Assembly (NCBI RefSeq): GCF_034313965.1
Contig: NZ_JAVIWQ010000002.1
Location: 62,001 to 126,000, forward strand
Length of the DNA: 64,000 bases
Direction: 5' to 3'
DNA from: Herbaspirillum sp. RTI4
GTDB lineage: Bacteria > Pseudomonadota > Gammaproteobacteria > Burkholderiales > Burkholderiaceae_D
Positions 1 to 9,949 of the stretch are shown piece after piece (the first letter of the stretch is position 1; the number at the start of each line of letters is the position of its first letter). The notes below the pieces were generated by a model, which was not told where the DNA came from, searched no databases, and saw only the letters and a program-made list of their open reading frames with translations. The translations under genes were made by a program, and so were the position numbers.

Positions 1-490
1 GGATCGCGGCTTGTATCGCCGAGGAAGAAAACCCCCGTTGTTGCAAAAACCGCATTTGTTTTGCGCGTTGTTCGGCGTCGGCAGGAGGGGAGTCAAATTT
101 TTTGCGCAGCACCTGACAGGCACGCTCAATCTCATCGCCGGCCAGTCGCACTTTGACATTGGCAGTAAGTTCATCACCAAGTGCATGGCCTTGAAGCTCG
201 TACATAATGCGTAAATTGCCAAATCGGGCAGCGCGACGATTGACGAGCGACTCGGAAAAGCGCTCTTGAGAGAGAAAATTGGATTGCTGTAACCAGTCAA
301 GAACGGCATCGATATCATCCGATTCTTCGGCGTAACGAGCGAGCTTGCGCTGCAACTCCAGCCGGCTATGCTCTCGCTGGGAGAGATATCGCAAGGCTCT
401 GGTTTTGAGGCTGATTTTTGAGCTGCTTTTTGGGCTGCTTTTTGGGCTGCTTTTTGGGCCGTTTTTCTGGCTGATAGACGGTCTTGTCAT
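1..490 (-). CDS. recX: RecX regulatory protein (partial, C-terminus cut by window edge)
   Basis: The reading frame starts at the ATG at 490-488 and stays open to the left edge, so about 163 residues are visible and the C-terminus is missing. RecX binds RecA filaments and limits recombinase activity in the cytoplasm. The frame shows RecX-type helical repeats: ALRYLSQREHSRLELQRKL near residue 33, then an LDWLQQSNFLSQERFSESLV segment and QMRFLQQRGFSSSAIQAAI at the end. The N-terminus carries a Ser/Pro/Lys run (three SSPK-like units encoded by a perfect 12 bp tandem repeat) that is not part of the usual RecX core. It lies about 100 bp downstream of recA on the same strand, the classical recA-recX arrangement, so it is probably co-transcribed from the LexA-controlled recA promoter. 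Identification is by motif and position. Confidence 0.9.
   Translation of the reverse strand, partial: MTRPSISQKNGPKSSPKSSPKSSSKISLKTRALRYLSQREHSRLELQRKLARYAEESDDIDAVLDWLQQSNFLSQERFSESLVNRRAARFGNLRIMYELQGHALGDELTANVKVRLAGDEIERACQVLRKKFDSPPADAEQRAKQMRFLQQRGFSSSAIQAAI
422..457. repeat. 12 bp perfect tandem repeat inside recX (3 units)
   Basis: Three identical copies of GCTGCTTTTTGG lie head to tail. Because 12 is a multiple of three, the reading frame is kept and the repeat encodes a Ser/Pro/Lys tetrapeptide run at the RecX N-terminus. Slippage would change tail length in steps of four residues without breaking the gene. Confidence 0.9.
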
Positions 491-529
491 AAGTAGTCAG
501 TACCGTCCGTCAATACAGTGATTCCAACA

Positions 530-565
530 CCGGGGCAGGCAAACCGTGATTGATACCCGCCCCGG
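530..565 (-). terminator. recA-recX intercistronic hairpin (possible attenuator)
   Basis: Between the recA stop and the recX start, CCGGGGC (530-536) pairs with GCCCCGG (559-565), and the stem continues over one mismatch. No T-run follows on the minus strand, so this is a weak terminator at best. A leaky hairpin here would give recX less expression than recA, as is known for recA-recX in other bacteria. That role is inferred. Confidence 0.4.
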
Positions 566-591
566 CACGACCCATACGGGCCGTCCGGCAA

Positions 592-1740
<1,149 letters not shown>

Positions 1741-1821
1741 ATGAATCTTCTTTCAGCAAGAGGGGGCGTAAAAACCGGGTAATCAGGGGTATTGCGTCTG
1801 GCATTTTAACTGCACGGATAG

Positions 1822-1851
1822 TACTGTATAAAAAAACAGTGTATTACGCAA
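1822..1851 (-). promoter_or_regulatory. recA promoter with overlapping LexA (SOS) box
   Basis: The palindrome at 1822-1841 reads CTGTATAAAAAAACAG in its core, matching the CTGT-N8-ACAG SOS-box pattern. On the minus strand a -35 like TTGCGT (1851-1846) and a -10 like TACAGT (1828-1823) are 17 bp apart, so the box covers the spacer and the -10. This fits repression of recA by LexA until DNA damage. The lexA gene is not in the window. Confidence 0.85.
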
Positions 1852-1931
1852 GTTCTTTTTACTATTTCCCTGGTGGAATGATAAATCTTGTATCCGGCCG
1901 GGTATCTGGCATCCGTCTGCAAGATGCCGCA

Positions 1932-2936
1932 TCACATACTGCGACGGCCAAAAAACGGGTAGCTCGGATCGTTATAGCCGGGCGTTGAGGCATGCCCCGG
2001 TGCGACCAGTCCATCCACCAGCAGCTCTTCTTCAGGACTAACGATTAGGTCGAGCGCGGCGTAATAGTCTTCCATCTGCGCCAATGTGCGAGGGCCGACG
2101 ATAACGCTGCTGATATGCGGGTTCGCCAGCACCCAGGCTGTTGCAAAGTTACCCAGCTTGACGCCACGTTCTTCGCAATAATTTTTCAGCGTTTGTGCGA
2201 TTTCCAGCGATTCTTCGCGGAATTCAGTTTGCATCATGCGCTTATCGCCCCGTCCGGCGCGCGTATCTTCAGCCGGTTTGACGCCGGGAGCATATTTACC
2301 GGTCAATACGCCGCGTGCGATCGGGCTGTAGGGCACCACACCCAAACCGTAGTGGGCGCAGGCTGGCAAAATTTCCACTTCCGGTCCGCGGTTGAGCAGG
2401 TTGTAATAGGGCTGGCACACCACCGGTGCCGGCACGCCATTTTTTTCACACAGGCGAATGATTTCCGCAATGCGCCAGCCACGGAAATTGGAAACGCCAA
2501 AAGAACGGATTTTGCCCGTCCGGATCAGGTCTCCCAGCGCCTGTACTGCCTCTTCCAGATTCTGCTCTGGTTCGTCGCGATGCAAATAAAGGATGTCCAG
2601 ATAATCCGTCGCCAGCCGTTGCAGGCTGTTTTCCGTTTCGCGGAGAATCCACTGGCGCGAGTAACCGGATTCGTTCGGCGCATCGCTCATGGGGTTGCCG
2701 AGTTTGCTGGCTAATATCCAGTGGTGCCGCTGACCCTGCAGCAAACGGCCCACCATTTCTTCCGACTTGCCTTTGGTGTACACATCGGCGGTATCAATGA
2801 AATTGACCCCATGCTCGCGGGCAGAGGCCAATATACGTCCGGCCTCTTCGTCCTCCGTCTGATCACCGAACATCATCGAACCGAGACATAACGCGGATAC
2901 TTTTAGGTTGCTCTTGCCCAAACGCCGATATTGCAT
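1932..2936 (-). CDS. Aldo/keto reductase
   Basis: 334 residues from the ATG at 2936, which has an AGGA ribosome site upstream and begins MQYRRLGKSNLKVS as these enzymes do. An upstream in-frame start at 3203 would add 89 residues with no family character, so it was not used. Members of this (alpha/beta)8 barrel family reduce aldehydes and ketones with NADPH. The catalytic tetrad is visible as Asp48 and Tyr53 (IDTADVY), Lys78 (LASKLG) and His119 (YLHRDEP). C-terminal SSVIVGPRTLAQMEDYYAAL is the cofactor-binding region. Substrate cannot be told from sequence. It stands alone between the recA promoter and a terminator. Confidence 0.93.
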   Translation of the reverse strand: MQYRRLGKSNLKVSALCLGSMMFGDQTEDEEAGRILASAREHGVNFIDTADVYTKGKSEEMVGRLLQGQRHHWILASKLGNPMSDAPNESGYSRQWILRETENSLQRLATDYLDILYLHRDEPEQNLEEAVQALGDLIRTGKIRSFGVSNFRGWRIAEIIRLCEKNGVPAPVVCQPYYNLLNRGPEVEILPACAHYGLGVVPYSPIARGVLTGKYAPGVKPAEDTRAGRGDKRMMQTEFREESLEIAQTLKNYCEERGVKLGNFATAWVLANPHISSVIVGPRTLAQMEDYYAALDLIVSPEEELLVDGLVAPGHASTPGYNDPSYPFFGRRSM

Positions 2937-3150
2937 GATGGTCCTGACGCGGTAGTGATAAGTAGGAAAAATCGCTTGGCCTGCAACGAGGCCAGTGCTG
3001 ATTATTGCACGCCTGTTTTTCCGGCGTACTTCATGACTCACGACGATTGACAAGGGCATACCCTTGCACCGTGACGCTTGACCTTGCTGACAGAGGCCAA
3101 CTAACCGCGCGGCTTGCCTCCTCAGAAGTACCCCCATGCTGGGCGCACAT

Positions 3151-3182
3151 AAAAAAACCGCCGACGAAGCCGCCGGCGGTTT
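3151..3182 (-). terminator. Rho-independent terminator after the Tim44-domain gene
   Basis: CCGCCG (3158-3163) pairs with CGGCGG (3174-3179), and AAA pairs with TTT outside it. On the minus strand the stem is followed by seven T residues (A7 at 3151-3157). It ends the transcript of the gene that stops at 3213. Confidence 0.85.
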
Positions 3183-3212
3183 TAAGCGATCGAAGCGAAA
3201 CAATCCGCCTGA

Positions 3213-4130
3213 TTAGCCCAGTTGTTGTATCCCGGCAAGAACCCAGCCGCCGTTGCCGCTTACCGGCTTCGACAAGTTCCAGATTTCCGCGAATGGCTCT
3301 GCCGACACGTTCAGATCTTCCTTGATCATGCCGGAAAATTTGACGCTGGCCAGATACTCGCCACCTATGGTTTCGATCCCCTGCAACTGCGCATCCAGCG
3401 TCATGACGTCGGTATGGTTGGACGTTGCACCGCGTTCCTGGATTTGCAATCTCAGCTCAGCAAACATTTCAGGCGAAGAAAACTCCCGGATGTCCTCGAT
3501 GTCCGCCTTATCCCACGCCGCTTGCAGGCGGATGAAATAGGTTTTTGCATGACGCAGGAAACCCGTCGTATCGAAATCAGCAGGAGCGCCCAAGGTAGAA
3601 GCTCCGCCGATACCGGATGCGGCATCGGCACCTGCAATGCCTGAACCGATTTCAGGCGCTGCCTGACGAGCCATCGGCGTATTAGGGAAAGGTTCTGTAT
3701 TGGCCAGAAAATCGCCCGGTGCGCGCGTGGCATAGGCCGGCTGCGCTTGCTCGCCTTCAGTTTTACGACGAAACATGCGATAGATGAACATCGCGGCGAA
3801 ACCTAACAGCGCCACCATCAACAGGGTGCTGATCATGCTACCCAGTGCGCCGCCCATGCCGAAGTGCGACAGCATTGCGCCCAGACCAAGGCCCAGCAAT
3901 GCGCCACCCAATATGCCCTTCCATGGGCTGGCTGGTTTTGGCGGCATGCCTTGCGGCGTTGCCGCCGGAGCAGCAGGCTTGGCGGCAGGAGCCGATGCAG
4001 GAGCAGAGCGCTGCATGCTCGACTGCTTACCGAAGGAACCTCCGCCACCGAGGCGTCTGGCCTCAGCGGAACCGATACCCGCAGTCAGCGTGAGCGCCGC
4101 GATAACGAATGCGACAAATACTTTTTTCAT
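3213..4130 (-). CDS. Tim44-like domain protein, exported or membrane-anchored
   Basis: 305 residues from the ATG at 4130, with GGAG 8 bp upstream; a TTG four codons earlier is less likely. A signal peptide covers about residues 1-24 (MKKVFVAFVIAALTLTAGIG, then SAEA). A Gly/Ser/Pro/Ala-rich linker follows, then glycine-rich hydrophobic and transmembrane segments at about 68-115 ending in IYRMFRRK. The C-terminal half (about 185-305) resembles the Tim44/MRPL45 fold, with FLRHAKTYFIRLQAAWDKAD, IREFSSPEMFAELRLQ and EIWNLSKPVSGNGGWVLAGI. Bacterial Tim44-domain proteins are membrane-associated and of poorly defined function. It is followed by its own terminator, so it is probably monocistronic. Confidence 0.85.
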   Translation of the reverse strand: MKKVFVAFVIAALTLTAGIGSAEARRLGGGGSFGKQSSMQRSAPASAPAAKPAAPAATPQGMPPKPASPWKGILGGALLGLGLGAMLSHFGMGGALGSMISTLLMVALLGFAAMFIYRMFRRKTEGEQAQPAYATRAPGDFLANTEPFPNTPMARQAAPEIGSGIAGADAASGIGGASTLGAPADFDTTGFLRHAKTYFIRLQAAWDKADIEDIREFSSPEMFAELRLQIQERGATSNHTDVMTLDAQLQGIETIGGEYLASVKFSGMIKEDLNVSAEPFAEIWNLSKPVSGNGGWVLAGIQQLG

Positions 4131-4291
4131 GACTATCTCCAATGGAAAATGAAAACTGGCTTTAATACAAATGAGCGCGCAAATGAGAGCAAATACGATT
4201 GAATAAAATCAATGTGTCAGGAGCCTGACCTGCGCGAAGGCGACTGCGAAACATCGCAGCAGGCCGGGGAATCCAGAGAACCCGGCCCCGA

Positions 4292-4684
4292 TCAGGCGCG
4301 GGGCGGGCGAGCCGCAGGCGGCAAAAACGGCGGCTGCCGCGCCATATCGTCGAAAGAAGACGAAACCATCGTGACGACATGAGGGACGCCAAATACCATC
4401 GACGGCAACAAGGCGAATTCGTCCAGACCGGCGTGAGAGGCAGACATATCCGCCGACAAATCTTCGCCAGTGTCGTCCGGCATACCCCCCGGCGCATCCT
4501 GCTGATCACTCAAGGCCTGATCGGAGGGAGCCATGTCGGACATCTGCCTTGCAGATGCGGCGAGACTATTTTGCTGCTGCGCCTCGACTACGCGCGCAGC
4601 GCCGTTGGACGCACTACTGGCTACCACGGCAAATGCTTGCAGTGGTAACAGGGCCATCAACAGTAAAAAAAAGAATTGGCGCAT
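4292..4684 (-). CDS. Small secreted protein, CzcI-like in appearance
   Basis: 130 residues with a clear signal peptide (MRQFFFLLLMALLPLQAFA). The mature part is low-complexity and acidic, rich in Ser, Ala, Asp and Met, and ends in a proline-rich tail (PPFLPPAARPPRA). The leader and the proline tail recall small periplasmic proteins of heavy-metal resistance loci such as CzcI. However, no efflux genes are adjacent and no His/Cys metal cluster is visible, so no function is assigned. It is followed by the Tim44-domain gene about 160 bp downstream on the same strand. Coding character is supported by codon pattern and the signal peptide. Confidence 0.6.
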   Translation of the reverse strand: MRQFFFLLLMALLPLQAFAVVASSASNGAARVVEAQQQNSLAASARQMSDMAPSDQALSDQQDAPGGMPDDTGEDLSADMSASHAGLDEFALLPSMVFGVPHVVTMVSSSFDDMARQPPFLPPAARPPRA

Positions 4685-5189
4685 TGAACAGAAAAGAGTG
4701 ATGCGGCAATGAGACTACGACAGTAAGGTGTCAAATAAAGAGCAAACGGTACCGAGCCTGAACTTCCCGCAGTGGTCAGTTGCCCCTCCATTGCGCCTCA
4801 ATTACCCCTCCTCAATTACCCCTCACTACACACAGCGTCGCAAATTATAACAAAGCCCGCATGGACAGCCTGGTGAGTTAGCTATATGGCGGCTGAGCGA
4901 ATTTTTTCAATGGTAGAGAAACAATAGCCCTGAGGTAAGGGCGATTGAGTAGAATAGCAAGCAATTGTGCATAATAATTTAGAAAATAACTGACTTTCCA
5001 CTGCATCAGCGCATTGCGCCAGCGCCATCCGGCAGGGTTCTTGTCCTAATGAGAAACACTGCCAGGCATCGCTGATGAGATCACTGCCTCACGATGTTGC
5101 CCCACCTTGTTGTCCCGCATTGCTGATCCACATTGTGGATGGATGATTAATTCAGCAAATGTCTTCACCACCTTCCAACCGGGGTCACC
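4685..5189. other. Intergenic region upstream of the two-component genes
   Basis: 505 bp without a supported gene, between the divergent small secreted protein and the response regulator. It holds a 14 bp direct repeat (CCTCAATTACCCCT at 4796-4809 and 4810-4823) and AT-richer stretches around 4900-5000 that probably contain the divergent promoters. I could not fix a -10/-35 pair with confidence. Confidence 0.6.
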
Positions 5190-5888
5190 ATGCGCATTTT
5201 ACTGGCTGAAGACGATAGTGTGCTGGCCGATGGACTGACGCGTTCGCTGCGTCACTCCGGCTACGCAACCGACTGCGTCAAGACCGGCCTCGAAGCCGAC
5301 TCGGCGCTGTCCACACAAGATTTCGATTTACTGATCCTCGATCTCGGCTTGCCCAAACTATCCGGCCTGGAAGTACTGCGCCGCTTGCGGGCGCGTAACT
5401 CACGCCTGCCCGTCCTCATCCTCACTGCGGCCGATTCAGTCGAACAGCGCGTGCAAGGCCTCGACCTCGGTGCCGACGACTACATGGCCAAACCATTCGC
5501 CCTATCGGAACTGGAAGCGCGGGTGCGGGCGCTGACGCGGCGCGGCGCCGGTGGCGGCCCGACGGTGATCCGGCACGGCCCGCTGAGCTACGACCAGGTC
5601 GGCCGCAGCGCCTATATCGGCGAACAAATGCTGGATCTGTCGGCGCGCGAACTGGGCTTGCTCGAAGTCCTGCTGCAACGTACCGGCCGGCTGGTTTCCA
5701 AAGAGCAACTGGTCGATCACCTGTGCGAATGGGGCGAAGAAGTCAGCAACAACGCCATTGAAGTCTACGTGCATCGTCTGCGCAAAAAAATTGAAACCGG
5801 CGGCATCCGCATCGCCACCGTTCGCGGCCTTGGCTACTGCCTGGAAAAATTACCGGAAATCCAACCCGCTACCAGTGCGGGCATCTAG
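5190..5888 (+). CDS. OmpR-family response regulator (TctD/QseB type)
   Basis: 232 residues. The receiver domain occupies residues 1-115, with acidic pocket Glu7-Asp8-Asp9, phospho-acceptor Asp51 (LLILDLGLPKLSG) and Lys101 (DDYMAKPF). A winged-helix DNA-binding domain follows (about 130-222), with LSARELGLLEVLLQRTGRLVS and the NAIEVYVHRLRKKIE recognition region. It is a cytoplasmic transcription factor activated by phosphorylation. The kinase gene starts 20 bp downstream, and a solute symporter pair follows, so the likely targets are the transporter genes. Resemblance is closest to the TctD/QseB branch by motif; the actual signal is unknown. Confidence 0.93.
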   Translation: MRILLAEDDSVLADGLTRSLRHSGYATDCVKTGLEADSALSTQDFDLLILDLGLPKLSGLEVLRRLRARNSRLPVLILTAADSVEQRVQGLDLGADDYMAKPFALSELEARVRALTRRGAGGGPTVIRHGPLSYDQVGRSAYIGEQMLDLSARELGLLEVLLQRTGRLVSKEQLVDHLCEWGEEVSNNAIEVYVHRLRKKIETGGIRIATVRGLGYCLEKLPEIQPATSAGI

Positions 5889-5908
5889 GGCTTGCCCACT
5901 CCGCAAAC

Positions 5909-7393
5909 ATGATCGACACGCAGCCGCAAGAACGCATCCAGCGCTCACTATTCGGAGAAATTCTCGACTGGATGCTCGCGCCGCTGCTGCTGCTATGGCC
6001 AGTGAGCATTGCCATCACCTATCTGATCGCGCAATCGATCGCTAACCAGCCGTTCGACCGCGCGCTGGAAGACAGCGTCACCGTTCTGGCGCAACAGGTC
6101 AGCGAAGTCAGGGGCAAAATCAGCACGCATTTGCCTGCGTCGGCACGCGATCTGTTGCGCGCCGACGATATCGACAATATCTATTTCCAGGTCAGCGGCC
6201 CCAGCGGTGACATCGTGGAAGGCGACCACGACCTGACACTCCCTCCGCCAGACGAGGAAAAACTAACGCCGGGCGTCGTGCTATTTCGCAATGATATTTT
6301 TCATGGCACCGATATTCGTATCGCCTATACCCAGGTCGATCTGCGCAGCATTGTCGAACAACAGAATACCGCCAGCAAACCTCGCCTGGCGACCGTGCAA
6401 GTGGCCGAAACGCTGGACAAACGCGCCCAGTTGGCCAATGAAATCATCAAGGGCGTGATCCTGCCGCAGTTTGTGATTTTGCCGGTGGCGCTGGCACTGG
6501 TCTGGCTGGCCTTATCACGCGGTCTGTCGCCGCTGTCGGAATTGCAGAAACGCATACGCGCCCGCCGCCCCGACGACCTCAGCCCCATCGATTCACGTCA
6601 GGTCCCGGAAGAAATTTCACCGCTGGTACGCTCCCTCAACGACATGCTGGCGCGGCTTTCGCAAACCATAGAAACCCAGAAACGCTTCATCGCCGATGCC
6701 GCCCACCAGATGAAAACGCCACTGGCAGGCATGCGCATGCAATCCGAACTGGCACTGCGCCAGACCGATCAGGCCGACATCCACCGCTCGCTGGAACAAC
6801 TGGCAAAAAGTTCAGAATCCGCCACCCGCCTGATCAACCAATTACTCTCCCTCGCCCGCGCCGAAAACCAGACGTCGGCAACCACCCCGTTCATCGCGCT
6901 CGAACTAGCCGACCTCGCCCGCAGCGTCGTGCAGGACTGGGTCCCGATGTCCTTTACGCAGCACATCGATCTCGGCTTTGAACAAGCAGAGCAAGTCATC
7001 ACCGTGGCAGCTAACCCGATCATGCTGCGCGAACTGTTAAGTAATCTGCTCGACAACGCCTTGCGCTACACGCCCGCCAACGGCAGCGTCACGGTAAGGG
7101 TCAGCAGCAATCCCGAGGCGGGATTAGCGCTGCTGGAAGTCGAAGATACCGGCCCCGGCATTCCGGCCGCCGAACGCGGCCATGTGTTTGAACGCTTTTA
7201 CCGCATCCTCGGCACGCAAACCGCCGGCAGCGGACTGGGTCTGGCCATCGTGCGCGAAATTGCCCAGCAGCACGGCGCTACGGTCAGCATCGCCACGAAT
7301 CCGCGCACCCACGATCCGAAACTCCCCGGCTGTCTGTTGCGTGTGTCCCTTCCGCTCATGCCTGACCTGCCCGCTACCGACGAACCCGACTGA
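5909..7393 (+). CDS. Sensor histidine kinase, TctE-like
   Basis: 494 residues. A first transmembrane helix (about 22-42), an extracytoplasmic sensor of about 140 residues with ERAL-type 2CSK_N features (NQPFDRALEDSVTVLAQQV), and a second helix (about 182-204) are followed by a HAMP-like segment. The phospho-acceptor is His266 in the H-box FIADAAHQMKTPLAGMR. The ATP domain shows NLLDNALRYTP (N box), VEDTGPGIP (G1) and GSGLGLAIVREIA (G2). It autophosphorylates and passes phosphate to the preceding regulator. TctE-like kinases commonly sense carboxylates, and the downstream DUF4212/symporter pair agrees with a carboxylate signal, but that is inference. Confidence 0.93.
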   Translation: MIDTQPQERIQRSLFGEILDWMLAPLLLLWPVSIAITYLIAQSIANQPFDRALEDSVTVLAQQVSEVRGKISTHLPASARDLLRADDIDNIYFQVSGPSGDIVEGDHDLTLPPPDEEKLTPGVVLFRNDIFHGTDIRIAYTQVDLRSIVEQQNTASKPRLATVQVAETLDKRAQLANEIIKGVILPQFVILPVALALVWLALSRGLSPLSELQKRIRARRPDDLSPIDSRQVPEEISPLVRSLNDMLARLSQTIETQKRFIADAAHQMKTPLAGMRMQSELALRQTDQADIHRSLEQLAKSSESATRLINQLLSLARAENQTSATTPFIALELADLARSVVQDWVPMSFTQHIDLGFEQAEQVITVAANPIMLRELLSNLLDNALRYTPANGSVTVRVSSNPEAGLALLEVEDTGPGIPAAERGHVFERFYRILGTQTAGSGLGLAIVREIAQQHGATVSIATNPRTHDPKLPGCLLRVSLPLMPDLPATDEPD

Positions 7394-7407
7394 CGGATGA
7401 CCAAGCA

Positions 7408-7725
7408 ATGACCGACACGCAGAAACCTCCTCACGATCAGCACGCACCTGCCCCGCTCAACCGGCAGGCTTGCTGGCAGGCGACGCGCAACCTCACACTG
7501 AGCCTGCTCGCCATCTGGTTCGCTGTTACTTTTTTAGTGATTTATTTTGCAAGCGAACTCAACACCATCGTGCTGTTCGGCTGGCCGCTCTCGTTTTACA
7601 TGGCAGCGCAGGGCGTCGCGCTGATGTATCTGGCATTAGTCGCTTTTTATACCGTCGCCATGAAACGGCTCGACCAGCGCTACGCCTTGCAACAGACCGG
7701 GACGGATCGCGACAATGAACAATAA
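7408..7725 (+). CDS. DUF4212 small subunit of sodium/solute symporter
   Basis: 105 residues with two transmembrane helices (about 28-50 and 58-80). The fold and signature of the small protein that accompanies VC_2705-type symporters are visible: an N-terminal QACWQATRNLTLSLLAIWF helix, the FASELN turn and a WPLSFYMAAQGVALMYLALV second helix. It probably assembles with or stabilises the large permease in the inner membrane. It starts 14 bp after the kinase gene and overlaps the permease start by 11 bp, which suggests translational coupling. Confidence 0.9.
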   Translation: MTDTQKPPHDQHAPAPLNRQACWQATRNLTLSLLAIWFAVTFLVIYFASELNTIVLFGWPLSFYMAAQGVALMYLALVAFYTVAMKRLDQRYALQQTGTDRDNEQ

Positions 7726-9778
7726 ACTGTTTACCCGCCGGCTCAGCCGCTACTATGGCTGGTACACACTGGGTTTCATTGCCTTTCTGATGGTGCTGGC
7801 GATACTGGAACACGAAGGCATGCCGCGCGTCTGGATCGGCTATCTGTTCATGTTCGTGACTATTGCGCTGTACGCCGGCATCGGCGTTGTCTGCCGCACC
7901 TCCGATGTGCCCGAATACTATGTCGCCGGACGCCGCGTTCCCGCCCTGTTCAACGGCATGGCCACCGCCGCCGACTGGATCTCCGCGGCCACCTTCATCA
8001 GTCTTGCCGGCGGACTATATCTGCAAGGCTTCGACGGCCTCGCCTACATCATCGGCTGGACTGGCGGCTATTGTCTGGTCGCAGTACTGATCGCCCCTTA
8101 TCTGCGCAAATTCGGCCAGTACACGATTGCCGACTTTCTGGCCGAACGCTATAGCGGCCGCTACGGTGGCACCCCCGTGCGGCTACTGGCGGTCATCGCC
8201 ACCATCATCATTTCCTTCACCTATGTTGTCGCGCAAATTTACGGCGTCGGTCTGATTACTTCGCGGTTCACCGGCATCGATTTTTCAATCGGCATTTTCC
8301 TTGGTCTGGCCAGCATTCTGGTCTGCTCTTTCCTCGGTGGCATGCGGGCAATTACCTGGACCCAGGTTGCGCAATACATCATCATTTTGCTGGCCTACCT
8401 GATCCCCGTTATCTGGCTGTCCGCCAAACACACCAGCGTACCGGTGCCGCAAGTCGCCTACGGGGCCGTCCTGCCGACCTTGCATGAAATCGAAACCCGG
8501 CTCAAGGACGATCCTCGCGAAAAAGAAGTGCGCGCCATCTTCCAGCAACGCGCCGACGACTTCCAGCACAAGCTCGATGGCTTGCCTCAATCGTGGGAAA
8601 ACGGCCGCCAGGCAGCGCAGCAGCACATCAACATCGTGCGCCACAACAGCAACGCCACACTGATAGAAATCAAGGCGGCCAACCGTGAGTTATCGAGCTA
8701 TCCGAAAAGCGTGCAGGAGGCCGAGCGCAAATGGAGTGAAGCACGAACAGCCAACCTCGCACGCGCCGCCCCGCCGCTATCGCAGACGGAACCGTTTCCT
8801 GGAAAAGACAAGGAAATTGCCGACATCAAACGCAATAATTTTCTGGCACTGGTGTTTTGTCTGATGATGGGCACCGCCGCATTACCGCATGTGTTGATGC
8901 GCTATTACACGACGCCATCGGTGCAGCAGACCCGCAAATCAGTATTCTGGACGCTGTTTTTTATCCTGCTGATTTACATCACCGTACCGGCACTGGCGGT
9001 ACTGGTGAAATACGATATTTACACCACGCTGGTCGGCAGCAGTTATGCGCACTTGCCGGACTGGGTGTATTACTGGGCCAATATCGACAAGGTCAATCCG
9101 CTGGTCAGCATCGCCGATCTGAACCACGACCATATCGTCCAGCTCAGCGAAATTTCGCTCGATGGCGATATCATCGTGCTGGCCACACCGGAAATTGCCG
9201 GTCTGCCGTATTTCATTTCCGGGCTGGTGGCTGCCGGCGGACTGGCTGCGGCGCTCTCGACTGCCGATGGTTTACTGCTGACCATTTCCAATGCTCTGTC
9301 GCACGATGTTTACTACAAGATCGTCGACCCCAGCGCCTCCACGCAGAAGCGCGTGACCATCTCGAAACTGCTGTTGCTGGTAGTGGCTTTGCTGGCGGCC
9401 TATGCCGCATCGCTCAAGCCTAGCGATATTCTGTCGATGGTCGGCGCCGCCTTTTCGCTGGCGGCCTCCACCCTGTTTCCGGTGCTGGTGCTGGGCGTCT
9501 TCTGGCGACGCGCCAATCAGGCGGGTGCCATTGCCGGGATGGTGATTGGCTTCATCGTCTGCGTCGGCTACATGATCCGCACCCATCCGGCCTTCGGCGG
9601 CATTCCCGACAATCAGTGGTTTCACATCACGGCGATTTCAGCCGGCGTCTTCGGCGTTCCGGCCGGTACGCTGGCCATCATTGTCGCCAGCCTGCTGACG
9701 CCGCCGCCGGATGCGCGCACGCAAGCGCTGATCGACCATATCCGCTCGCCGGATGGGAAGCTCGATTCCGCCCTCTAA
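7715..9778 (+). CDS. Sodium:solute symporter, VC_2705 subfamily (ActP-like)
   Basis: 687 residues, an inner-membrane permease of the SSS family that couples solute uptake to sodium. The core signature NGMATAADWISAATFISLAGGLY (about 88-110) and the RYTIADFLAERYSGR-like loop (QYTIADFLAERY) are present, with about 12-13 membrane helices. Between helices there is a long hydrophilic insert (about residues 255-370, with heptad-like charged stretches) that is characteristic of the VC_2705 subfamily but absent from short SSS members. Acetate or another short carboxylate is a plausible substrate. The gene closes a four-gene operon with the TctD/TctE-like system. Confidence 0.9.
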   Translation: MNNKLFTRRLSRYYGWYTLGFIAFLMVLAILEHEGMPRVWIGYLFMFVTIALYAGIGVVCRTSDVPEYYVAGRRVPALFNGMATAADWISAATFISLAGGLYLQGFDGLAYIIGWTGGYCLVAVLIAPYLRKFGQYTIADFLAERYSGRYGGTPVRLLAVIATIIISFTYVVAQIYGVGLITSRFTGIDFSIGIFLGLASILVCSFLGGMRAITWTQVAQYIIILLAYLIPVIWLSAKHTSVPVPQVAYGAVLPTLHEIETRLKDDPREKEVRAIFQQRADDFQHKLDGLPQSWENGRQAAQQHINIVRHNSNATLIEIKAANRELSSYPKSVQEAERKWSEARTANLARAAPPLSQTEPFPGKDKEIADIKRNNFLALVFCLMMGTAALPHVLMRYYTTPSVQQTRKSVFWTLFFILLIYITVPALAVLVKYDIYTTLVGSSYAHLPDWVYYWANIDKVNPLVSIADLNHDHIVQLSEISLDGDIIVLATPEIAGLPYFISGLVAAGGLAAALSTADGLLLTISNALSHDVYYKIVDPSASTQKRVTISKLLLLVVALLAAYAASLKPSDILSMVGAAFSLAASTLFPVLVLGVFWRRANQAGAIAGMVIGFIVCVGYMIRTHPAFGGIPDNQWFHITAISAGVFGVPAGTLAIIVASLLTPPPDARTQALIDHIRSPDGKLDSAL

Positions 9779-9821
9779 AGATTTACAAATGAAGCCTGAC
9801 GAATATCGCCGCCCTTTAGAT

Positions 9822-9892
9822 TGTGACGTACAGTCTCCGAATCGTCATTTCTATAGGATTTTCTCCGCATCCTAGCTTCGTCAAACGTCACA
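9822..9892. other. Inverted repeats between convergent genes
   Basis: The space between the symporter stop and the convergent lipoprotein stop holds TGTGACGT (9822-9829) opposite ACGTCACA (9885-9892). Inside it is a small hairpin, TAGGAT (9854-9859) with ATCCTA (9869-9874). Neither is followed by a convincing T-run, so a terminator role for the convergent transcripts is only possible. Confidence 0.3.
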
Positions 9893-9949
9893 TTTGGCGA
9901 GGTGATTACGTCGCTTAGCTATATAAAAAGTTTCTCTTTTTTTGAAAAA

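Noticed and set aside
2937..3203. 89-residue N-terminal extension of the aldo/keto reductase
   Set aside because: The family start MQYRRLG lies at 2936 with its own ribosome site, and the upstream residues show no conserved character.
4292..4684. Heavy-metal resistance locus
   Set aside because: The small protein resembles CzcI only in its leader and proline tail. No czcCBA-type efflux or metal-sensing genes are present.
4930..4970. Relic of the window-end repeat upstream of the two-component genes
   Set aside because: AGCCCTGAGG-like and GAGTAG-like words occur, but spacing and remaining bases do not follow the repeat, so the match is too weak.
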